Assembly (NCBI GenBank): GCA_946886855.1
Contig: CAMPJJ010000134.1
Span: forward strand, 1-13,007
DNA from: an uncultured Roseateles sp.
GTDB lineage: Bacteria > Pseudomonadota > Gammaproteobacteria > Burkholderiales > Burkholderiaceae
Direction of reading: 5' to 3'
Length of the DNA stretch: 13,007 nucleotides
A program made the position numbers and the translations under genes. The notes beneath the pieces are model-generated. The model did no database searches, was not told the origin of the DNA, and was given only the letters and a program-made list of their open reading frames with translations. Numbering within the stretch: position 1 is the stretch's first letter; each line of letters opens with the position of its first letter. Positions 7,366 to 13,007 of the stretch are shown in pieces.

Positions 7366-7845
7366 TCAACGGGCGCGGGTCTCGGCGGCCAGGTCCTCGG
7401 GCACCAGCGCGCCGGGGATGAAGACCGGCATGCGGATCGGGTCGCGGCCGATGTCCTCGCCATGGGAGCCGTGAACGGCGAACGCCGCCGCAAGCACCGC
7501 GTGGACCTGCCCCATCGCCTCGCAGGACGGCGAGGAGCCGCCGGCGAAGAACACCTTGGCGTCGCCGATGCCCAGTCCGCACAAGCCGTAGAGCCGGTCG
7601 CCGACCCGGGCGCAGAACTGGTCGGCGATCTGGCGTCCGATCAGCGACGGCAGCCGGACCAGGTAGTCGCCCGTCCCGGCGTCCACGGCCCAGCGCACGG
7701 CCAGCCGGATCCAGTGCGCGTTCTTGCCGTCGACGCAGGTCTCGAGCACGCCGCGCAGCCAGGGCGAACACTCGGGATCCGTCACCGAATCCCGCCAGCA
7801 GTGGCGCCAGTCCTCGGCGGACATCGGCCGGATTTCGAAACTCAC
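7366..7845 (-). CDS. Unrecognised 159-residue protein, GTG start
   Basis: I do not recognise this protein. It is a mixed, apparently soluble sequence without a signal peptide or TM segment. It is rich in Trp near the N-terminus (W14, W17, W30, W44, W51 in this start) and has several Cys (including 18, 26, 37). A region GDYLVRLPSLIGRQIADQF...DRLYGLCGLGIGDAKVFFAGG reads like a folded domain. The composition looks like a genuine protein, and a strong ribosome binding site supports it. AGGAGG at 7852-7857 abuts an in-frame ATG at 7851, which is too close, but lies 6 nt before GTG at 7845; that GTG is therefore the preferred start. The stop lies 29 bp before the solute-binding protein start in the same direction, so a two-gene transcript is plausible. 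Confidence 0.7.
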   Translation of the reverse strand: MSFEIRPMSAEDWRHCWRDSVTDPECSPWLRGVLETCVDGKNAHWIRLAVRWAVDAGTGDYLVRLPSLIGRQIADQFCARVGDRLYGLCGLGIGDAKVFFAGGSSPSCEAMGQVHAVLAAAFAVHGSHGEDIGRDPIRMPVFIPGALVPEDLAAETRAR

Positions 7846-7851
7846 ACGCAT

Positions 7852-7857
7852 CCTCCT
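7852..7857 (-). promoter_or_regulatory. Perfect Shine-Dalgarno AGGAGG that decides a GTG start
   Basis: AGGAGG directly touches an ATG (7851-7849), leaving zero spacing, but stands 6 nt before GTG at 7845-7843 in the same frame. Normal spacing of 5-9 nt makes the GTG the likely initiation codon. Confidence 0.65.
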
Positions 7858-8078
7858 CGCGTCGCCACGCCGGCGACAGAAGGACGATCGTAGGCAGGCC
7901 GCCCCCGTTCGGACAATCCGCCTTCATCGACCGATGCATGACTCTTCCAGGTCGATCGCCAACGCGAAGTTGTCAATGCGCATGGGCGATTTCCAGCGCC
8001 ACTGCCCCACCCCTGCGGGAGAACTAGTGCATCGAGGTGGGTCGCCGACTCCTCTGCGCTTCAGCGCGGGCGGCGCGC
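7858..8078. other. Intergenic stretch between the pseudokinase and the unrecognised gene
   Basis: About 220 bp without a convincing gene. On the minus strand it holds a perfect TTGACA at 7971-7976, but the hexamer 17 bp downstream is a poor -10 match. It also holds a 19-codon open frame starting with ATG at 7983 and ending at 7924, preceded by a weak GGAAA. A GCGC-TGAA-GCGC hairpin follows the pseudokinase stop, without a U-tract. The promoter for the unrecognised gene should lie here. Confidence 0.4.
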
Positions 8079-9200
8079 TCAGCCGCCGCGCAACAGCAGC
8101 CAGGCGACGATCGCCGCCAGCGCCAGCACGAGCGCGAGGCCGGCCAGGCGTTCGGCCCAGGAAGCGCGGGCGGCGCGGGCGGCGCGGTCCGTGCGCGATG
8201 AAGCCGGGCCGTCATCGTCGCCCTCGAGCGGCGGCGGCGAAGGCAGCAACGGCATCGGCGCCGAGGCCGGCCCGCCCGTGCCGGACGCCGGACGCGCCGG
8301 CGCGGGCTCGACCGCGATCCAGTCGCGCACCGCCTGCGCCAGCAGTTGCCGATCGGTGAAGGAGCGGCCGTCCAGCATCGCCCGGTCCAGCAACTGGTCC
8401 AGGCTCTCGCGCTGCGCGGCCGTCAGCGACAGCCACGACTGCAGCGACGCCACGGGCGTCGCGCCGGGTTCCGGCTCGTCCTCGACACCGTCCTCGGCGC
8501 TCGCATCGCGACGCGGCAGGCGCCCGTTGACCAGCATGCCCAGCAGGCGGCCCAGCGCATGGGTTTCGCTGTTGGCGTCGGGGCGGCCGCCGGCCCGTTG
8601 CCGCGCGTTGGCCAGCGGCTCGGCGGCGCGCACCAGCGCGGCGGGCGCCTGGCTGTCGCGCGGCGTCAGGCCCTGCCCCAGCCAGTGCAGCTGTTGCGCG
8701 GGGCTCAGCCACAAGGTGCCGGGGTCCAGCTCCTGCAGCACCAGCCCGTGCCCGTGGGCGGCGTCGAGCATCTCGATCAGGTCCAGCAGCAGCTGCATGC
8801 GCCGCTTCAGCGGCAGCGCCATCGCCACGCGCAGCAGCGGCGCGCCCTCCATCGCCGGCACGACGAGGTAGGGCAGGCCCGCGGGGCTCAGCCCGCTGTC
8901 CAGCGGCGCGCCATAGGCCGGGTGCTGGAAACGCGACAGCGCCTCCGAGTCCTCCGCGAAGCGCATCAGCACCGCCTGCGCGTCGGACTCGTGGCGATAG
9001 ACCAGCGCGAGCCCGGTCTGCGCGGCGGCCTTGCCGTGCTCGACGCGGTACCAGACGCCGGACGCGCACTCGAAGAGCACGGTCGCGACGCGCCAGACCC
9101 CCAGGCGCTCGCCCACGGCCGGCAGCACCGCGGGGACCCGGGCGGCCGGGTCGTGCGGTGCGCGGAGGTCGTGCGCGTGCGGGGCGGGGGGCTCGATCAT
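8079..9200 (-). CDS. Tail-anchored Ser/Thr pseudokinase-like protein
   Basis: The 373-residue protein follows the outline of a bacterial Ser/Thr kinase. LFECASGVWYRV (42-53) sits where the Gly-rich loop would be, and RFAEDSEALSRFQHP (80-94) where helix C and the following HP would be. GLPYLVVPAMEGAPLLRV (108-125) matches the hinge. LVLQELDPGTLWL (153-165) occupies the catalytic loop and ETHALGRLLGMLVNGRLPR (212-230) helix F. The catalytic residues are replaced: VAxK has V67 for Lys, HRDLKPxN reads LQELDPGT, and DFG reads W173-L-G. I therefore infer a pseudokinase, perhaps a binding or scaffolding module. An acidic, Pro-rich linker (about 296-345) leads to one C-terminal TM helix (352-370), giving a cytoplasmic domain tethered to the inner membrane. 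The ATG at 9200 was chosen because upstream codons run into the divergent peptidase gene. An AGGA lies 9 nt before it. Confidence 0.7.
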   Translation of the reverse strand: MIEPPAPHAHDLRAPHDPAARVPAVLPAVGERLGVWRVATVLFECASGVWYRVEHGKAAAQTGLALVYRHESDAQAVLMRFAEDSEALSRFQHPAYGAPLDSGLSPAGLPYLVVPAMEGAPLLRVAMALPLKRRMQLLLDLIEMLDAAHGHGLVLQELDPGTLWLSPAQQLHWLGQGLTPRDSQAPAALVRAAEPLANARQRAGGRPDANSETHALGRLLGMLVNGRLPRRDASAEDGVEDEPEPGATPVASLQSWLSLTAAQRESLDQLLDRAMLDGRSFTDRQLLAQAVRDWIAVEPAPARPASGTGGPASAPMPLLPSPPPLEGDDDGPASSRTDRAARAARASWAERLAGLALVLALAAIVAWLLLRGG

Positions 9201-9235
9201 GGGCGCGAATCCTAGCGCAGCGATACTTCGACCCC
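9201..9235. promoter_or_regulatory. 35-bp divergent gap between pseudokinase and S9 peptidase genes
   Basis: Both start codons face outward from this gap. Candidate -10 elements are GATACT on the plus strand and TAGGAT on the minus strand, each four of six matches and both very near the ATGs. Any -35 boxes must lie inside the opposite coding regions. Promoter function is inferred from orientation only. Confidence 0.35.
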
Positions 9236-11746
9236 ATGTCCTCCCGCGTCCCCTCTGTCGGCCTGAGCCATCCGCCCATCGGCGCCCTGGGTGCCCTGGG
9301 TGCCCTGGGTGCCCTGACGGTCCTCCTCCCACGGGCCGGCCTTGCCCTGCTCGCGGTGGCGCTCTGCGGGGGAGCCGCCGCGGCGCCCGCCCCGTACAAG
9401 CAGCCGTCGGCGGCGATCCGCGAGCTGCTGGATGCGCCGGCGCTGCCGCGCCTCATCCCGTCGCCGGACCGGCAGGCGCTGGCGCTGGTCGAGCAGCGCC
9501 GCTACGCGCCGCTCGAGGAGCTCGCACGACCCGGTCTGCGTCTGGCCGGGGCCCGCTTCGATCCGCGCAACGCCAGCCAGCAGAACCTGCTCGCGGTGCA
9601 GCGCGTGCGCCTGCGCTCGCTGCTCGAGCTGGAGGCGGCCGAGCGCGACGTCGAACTCCCGGCCGGCGGGACCTGGCACAACTTCCTCTGGGCACCGGAC
9701 GGGCAGCGGTTCCTGCTGTCCCGGCGCACCGACACGGCCGACGAGCTGTGGGCCGGCGCGACGTCCAACGGCCAGCTCTGGCGCATCTACAACGTGCGCC
9801 TGAACAACGCCGTCGATGCCGACGACATCGCCTGGCTGAATCCGCGCGAGGCCGTCGTGCTGACCATCCCCGACGATCGCGGTGCCGCGCCGAGCCGCGC
9901 GCAGACCGGTCCGGCGATCCAGGAAACGCATGGCAAGGCCTCGCCCGAACGCACCTATCCGGACCTGCTGCGCAACCCGCGCGACGAGGACCTGTTCGAG
10001 CACTACGCGCGCTCGCAGCTGACGCTGATCGACATCGCCAGCGGACAGAGCCGCGACATCGGCACGCCGGGCCTGTTCACCAGCGTCTCCAGCGTCGGCA
10101 CCGGCCAGGCGCTGCTCACCGAGCGGCTGGTGCGGCCCTTCAGCTACAACCTGACCTTCGACGATTTCCCGACCGTGGTCGAGGTCCGCCAGCGCGACGG
10201 CAAGGTGATCCGCGAGCTGGCGAAGATGCCGTTGAAGCAGGGGGTCGCGATCGACGGCGCCCTGCCGGGTCCGCGCGTGTTCTATCCGTCGCCGACCAAG
10301 GACGCGGCGATCTACTGGGTCGAGGCGCTGGACGGCGGCAACCCGGCCAACCGCGCGGCGTTCCGCGACCGCGTGATGCGGCTGGACCCGCCCTACACCG
10401 GCGATCCCTTCGAGGTGCAGCGCATGCCCTACCGCTTCACGCGGCTGCGCTTCCTGGACGACGGCATCCACGGCCTGTTGACGGAGGAGGACCGCAGCCG
10501 CGGCTGGTCGCGGACCTACCTGCTGCCGCTCAACGGCAAGCAGAGCCGCCCGCTGTTCGAGCACTCGGTGCGCGAGCGCTACCGGCATCCCGGTTATCCG
10601 TTCATGCGCACGCTGGCCAACGGCCATCAGGTGGCGCAGACGCTGGGCGGCGACCTGCTGCTGTCGGGCCAGGGCGCGGGGCCCAAGGGCGACCGGCCCT
10701 TCCTGGACAAGCTGTCGCTGAAGGACCTCGGCGTGCAGCGGCTGTTCCAGTCGGCCGAGGGCGTCTACGAGCAGCCCGTGGCGCTGCTCGAGGACCGCCG
10801 GCTGCTGACCCAGCGCGAGACCGAGCACGAGCCGCCCAACCTGGTGCTGCGCGACAACGGCAAGGCGACGCCGCTGACGCGGATCAAGGATCCGACGCCG
10901 CAGCTCAAGGGCGTGCGGCGCGAGCTGGTGAGCTTCAAGCGCGTCGACGGCGTGGAGCTGTCGTTCTGGATGTACCTGCCGCCGGACCAGCGCGAGGGCG
11001 AGAAGCGGCCGGCGCTGGTGTGGGCCTATCCGCTGGAGTTCAACGACGCGGCGATCGCGGGGCAGCTGAGCGGATCGCCGGGGCGCTACATGAGCTTCTC
11101 CGGCATCAGTCCGCTGAACCTGCTGATGGACGGGTATGTGGTGCTGATGGACGCGACGATGCCGGTGGTGGGCGACGCGCGCAACATGAACGACAGCTTC
11201 ATCGAGCAGATCACGGCGAACGCGCGGGCGATCGTGGACAAGGCCGAGGATCTGGGCACCGTGGATCCGAAGCGGGTGGCGATCGGCGGTCACAGCTATG
11301 GCGCGTTCATGGCGGTGAACCTGATGGCGCACACGAAACTGTTCCGCTGCGGCATCGCGCGCAGCGGCGCCTACAACCGCACGCTGACGCCGTTCGGCTT
11401 CCAGAGCGAACGCCGGTCGCTGTGGGACGCGAAGGACGTCTACCTGAAGCTGTCGCCCTTCCTCTTCGCCAACCAGATCAAGGATCCCCTGCTGCTGATC
11501 CACGGCGAGGCGGACAACAACTCGGGCACCTTCCCGATGCAGAGCGAGCGGCTGTACCAGGCGCTGGCGGGTCTGGGCGGCACGGCGCGCTACGTGCTGC
11601 TGCCCTTCGAGGCCCACGGCTACACCGCGCGCGAATCCGCGGGCCAGGTGCAATGGGAGATGAGCCAGTGGTTGAAGGGCTGCGTCGGCGATCCCCGGGT
11701 CGAGGCCAGGCCGCGCCCGGCCGCCGCGTCCGGCGCCTCGCAGTGA
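9236..11746 (+). CDS. Secreted S9 family serine peptidase, glutamyl endopeptidase-like (S9D)
   Basis: The 836-residue product has an N-terminal signal (hydrophobic core 26-48, likely cut after the AAAAPA region near residue 53), then a beta-propeller-like domain, then a C-terminal alpha/beta-hydrolase. The catalytic triad is visible: Ser687 in GGHSYGAF, Asp760 in HGEADNN and His794 in EAHGY. The block IARSGAYNRTLTPFGFQ followed by ERRSLWDA is characteristic of the S9D group, which includes plant chloroplast glutamyl endopeptidase. Such enzymes cleave after Glu in unfolded proteins or peptides. Periplasmic location is inferred from the signal. There is no Shine-Dalgarno before the ATG at 9236. 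The frame is open back to 9158, but that extension would overlap the divergent gene and add a charged N-terminus before the signal. The stop lies 1 bp from the stop of the convergent ypfJ-type gene. Confidence 0.9.
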   Translation: MSSRVPSVGLSHPPIGALGALGALGALTVLLPRAGLALLAVALCGGAAAAPAPYKQPSAAIRELLDAPALPRLIPSPDRQALALVEQRRYAPLEELARPGLRLAGARFDPRNASQQNLLAVQRVRLRSLLELEAAERDVELPAGGTWHNFLWAPDGQRFLLSRRTDTADELWAGATSNGQLWRIYNVRLNNAVDADDIAWLNPREAVVLTIPDDRGAAPSRAQTGPAIQETHGKASPERTYPDLLRNPRDEDLFEHYARSQLTLIDIASGQSRDIGTPGLFTSVSSVGTGQALLTERLVRPFSYNLTFDDFPTVVEVRQRDGKVIRELAKMPLKQGVAIDGALPGPRVFYPSPTKDAAIYWVEALDGGNPANRAAFRDRVMRLDPPYTGDPFEVQRMPYRFTRLRFLDDGIHGLLTEEDRSRGWSRTYLLPLNGKQSRPLFEHSVRERYRHPGYPFMRTLANGHQVAQTLGGDLLLSGQGAGPKGDRPFLDKLSLKDLGVQRLFQSAEGVYEQPVALLEDRRLLTQRETEHEPPNLVLRDNGKATPLTRIKDPTPQLKGVRRELVSFKRVDGVELSFWMYLPPDQREGEKRPALVWAYPLEFNDAAIAGQLSGSPGRYMSFSGISPLNLLMDGYVVLMDATMPVVGDARNMNDSFIEQITANARAIVDKAEDLGTVDPKRVAIGGHSYGAFMAVNLMAHTKLFRCGIARSGAYNRTLTPFGFQSERRSLWDAKDVYLKLSPFLFANQIKDPLLLIHGEADNNSGTFPMQSERLYQALAGLGGTARYVLLPFEAHGYTARESAGQVQWEMSQWLKGCVGDPRVEARPRPAAASGASQ
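9284..9316 (+). repeat. 9-bp tandem repeat inside the S9 peptidase signal sequence
   Basis: The unit GCCCTGGGT occurs three times perfectly plus six bases of a fourth. It encodes the Ala-Leu-Gly run at residues 17-27, forming the start of the hydrophobic signal core. Unit gain or loss would lengthen or shorten the signal by three residues without a frameshift. Confidence 0.85.
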
Positions 11747-11747
11747 C

Positions 11748-12638
11748 CTACAGCTGCTTCGCCGAGAAGGTGTCGCAGTCCCGCAGATCCCCCTGAGCCA
11801 TCCCGCGCTTGAACCAGCGCTGCCGCTGCTCGCTGCTGCCGTGGGTGAAGCTCTCGGGCACGACGGCCCGGCCGGCGCTGCGTTGCAGGGTGTCGTCGCC
11901 GATCTTGGCGGCGGCGTTGAGGGCTTCGTCGATGTCCCCCGCTTCCAGCCAGCCCTTGGACTGCTGGGAGTGGTGGGCCCACACGCCGGCGAAGCAGTCG
12001 GCCTGGAGTTCCACGCGGACGCTGGTGGCGTTGGCGGCCTGTTCGGACTGGCGGCGCCGGGCGGCGTCGACCTTGTCGGTGATGCCGAGCAGATGCTGGA
12101 CGTGGTGCCCCACCTCGTGGGCGATCACGTAGGCCTGCGCGAAGTCGCCGGGGGCGCCGAGCCGGTCGCGCAGGGTCTGATAGAAGCTGAGGTCGATGTA
12201 GACCTTGCTGTCGCCGGGGCAGTAGAACGGCCCCATGGCGGCCTGTCCGAGGCCGCAGGCGGTGCGGGACTGGCCTTCGAAGAGCGTCAGCGTGGGCGCC
12301 TGGTAGGTCTTGCCGCCGGCCTTGAAGAGCGAGGTCCAGACGTCCTCGGTATCGGCGAGCACGATGCTCACGAACTTCGCCGGCGCGTCCTGGGGACGGC
12401 TGTGCTCGGCGGGGCGCTGGGCCGGGCCGGGCGCGGTCTGGACGGCGCTGCCGTCGAGGGCGCTGAGCACCGTCAGCGGATTGATGCCGAAGGCCCAGGA
12501 CGCGAGCAGGGCCACCACGATGCCGCCGATGCCGATGCCGCGCCCGCCGAGCATCGGCAGTCCGCCGCCGCCGCTCCCGCCGCCGCTGCCGCGCAGGTCC
12601 TCGACGTTGTCGCTCTCGCGATTGCCTTCCCATTTCAT
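11748..12638 (-). CDS. ypfJ: YpfJ-family neutral zinc metallopeptidase
   Basis: The 296-residue protein starts with the family signature MKWEGNRESDNVEDLRG and then a Gly-rich stretch (18-33). One TM helix (about 34-52) follows, then a Pro-rich linker (65-87) and the peptidase domain. The zinc site is intact: HEVGHH at 174-179 with the downstream acidic ligand in ELQADCFAG (210-218). Cys128, Cys140 and the C-terminal Cys288 could form disulfides if the domain faces the periplasm, as the single N-terminal anchor suggests. YpfJ-type proteins are widespread and classed as neutral zinc metallopeptidases, but their substrates are not established as far as I know. AGGAG at 12645-12649 lies 6 nt before the ATG at 12638, which excludes the upstream in-frame ATG at 12725. 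The gene ends 1 bp from the S9 peptidase stop. Confidence 0.92.
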   Translation of the reverse strand: MKWEGNRESDNVEDLRGSGGGSGGGGLPMLGGRGIGIGGIVVALLASWAFGINPLTVLSALDGSAVQTAPGPAQRPAEHSRPQDAPAKFVSIVLADTEDVWTSLFKAGGKTYQAPTLTLFEGQSRTACGLGQAAMGPFYCPGDSKVYIDLSFYQTLRDRLGAPGDFAQAYVIAHEVGHHVQHLLGITDKVDAARRRQSEQAANATSVRVELQADCFAGVWAHHSQQSKGWLEAGDIDEALNAAAKIGDDTLQRSAGRAVVPESFTHGSSEQRQRWFKRGMAQGDLRDCDTFSAKQL

Positions 12639-12644
12639 GCTGTG

Positions 12645-12649
12645 CTCCT
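12645..12649 (-). promoter_or_regulatory. Shine-Dalgarno AGGAG of the ypfJ-type gene
   Basis: AGGAG at 6-nt spacing before the ATG at 12638 selects this start over the ATG at 12725 in the same frame. Confidence 0.7.
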
Positions 12650-12778
12650 GATGCCGTCCCGTCGGCACGAACCGGCTGCAAGGATGGCACAGCGTGGCTG
12701 ACGCGACTGTCGGACGGGACCTCACCGGCGCTGGCGCGGCCCCCTCGATCAGGGGACACGCGGGCGCCGCCGGGGCGC

Positions 12779-13007
12779 TCAGTCCGCCACCTGGGCCTCG
12801 CTCCCCACCGCCGCGGTGTCGTGCGCGGGGAGGATCAGGTGGAATTCCGCGCCACCGCCTTCGCGATTGGCGGCGTAGAGCCGCCCGCCGTGCATCTCGA
12901 CGATGCGCCGGCTGATCGGCAGGCCGAGGCCGGTGCCCCCGGAGCCGTCCTTGGTCGCGCTGGACTGCACGAAGGGATCGAAGATGCGTTCGAGTTCGTC
13001 GACCGGG
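12779..13007 (-). CDS. Sensor histidine kinase, C-terminal end of the ATPase domain (N-terminus cut off)
   Basis: Only the last 75 residues lie in the window. They contain the F-box (ERIFDPFVQS, visible residues 6-15) and the G2 box (GTGLGLPISRRIVEMHGGRL, 24-43) of a HATPase_c domain, then the final strand (EFHLILP) and a short 15-residue tail. The protein is therefore the phosphotransfer kinase of a two-component system, with input domain and partner regulator beyond the right edge. Nothing follows the ATPase domain, so this is not a hybrid kinase with a C-terminal receiver. It is in the same direction as the ypfJ-type gene, 140 bp upstream of it. A GC-rich hairpin (12764-12778) directly follows the stop but lacks a U-tract. 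Confidence 0.93.
   Translation of the reverse strand, partial: PVDELERIFDPFVQSSATKDGSGGTGLGLPISRRIVEMHGGRLYAANREGGGAEFHLILPAHDTAAVGSEAQVAD

Noticed and set aside
6494..7939. A 481-residue version of the solute-binding protein starting at 7939
   Set aside because: The extra 201 residues lie over the unrecognised gene in another frame, look low-complexity, and would put the export signal in mid-protein.
12764..12778. GC-rich hairpin directly after the histidine kinase stop as a terminator
   Set aside because: The stem is only 5 bp and no U-tract follows on the minus strand; such short GC hairpins are expected by chance at this base composition.

Overview
The window is very GC-rich DNA, roughly 70% by eye, with densely packed genes. 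Protein matches recalled from memory point to a betaproteobacterium of the order Burkholderiales, probably the Rubrivivax/Roseateles/Mitsuaria type of lineage. This assignment is inference; there is no rRNA or other marker gene here. I see no insertion sequence, CRISPR array, tRNA, rRNA, origin or attachment site. The high GC content produces many long spurious open frames opposite real genes, and these were left out.

Left block (1-6056), all on the minus strand. In transcription order it holds the Rep helicase, a small ImmA/IrrE-type metallopeptidase-like protein whose HExxH motif reads HALGH, a YhhN/TMEM86-family membrane protein, and a large O-antigen-ligase-like membrane protein that runs off the left edge. 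The last two overlap by 4 bp (ATGA) and are probably translationally coupled.

Middle block (6121-9200). A short DUF1304 membrane protein lies on the plus strand, divergent from rep. Converging on it from the right are a periplasmic family-3 solute-binding protein without a transporter beside it and, upstream of that, an unrecognised 159-residue protein whose start is decided by a perfect AGGAGG. Next is a protein with the outline of a Ser/Thr kinase domain and a C-terminal membrane anchor. Every catalytic motif I could align in it is degenerate, so it reads as a pseudokinase.

Right block (9236-13007). A secreted S9-family serine peptidase resembling glutamyl endopeptidase (S9D) is divergent from the pseudokinase across only 35 bp. 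It converges, with a 1-bp gap, on a YpfJ-type zinc metallopeptidase. The C-terminus of a sensor histidine kinase runs off the right edge.

The genes do not form one obvious pathway. The window looks like ordinary chromosome in which single genes and short pairs alternate in direction. The parts most worth a second look are the two proteins that keep a fold but appear to have lost key catalytic residues (HALGH peptidase, pseudokinase), the large periplasmic insertion in the ligase-like protein, and the 9-bp tandem repeats encoding parts of two export-signal regions. I did not find convincing evidence of a new multi-gene system.
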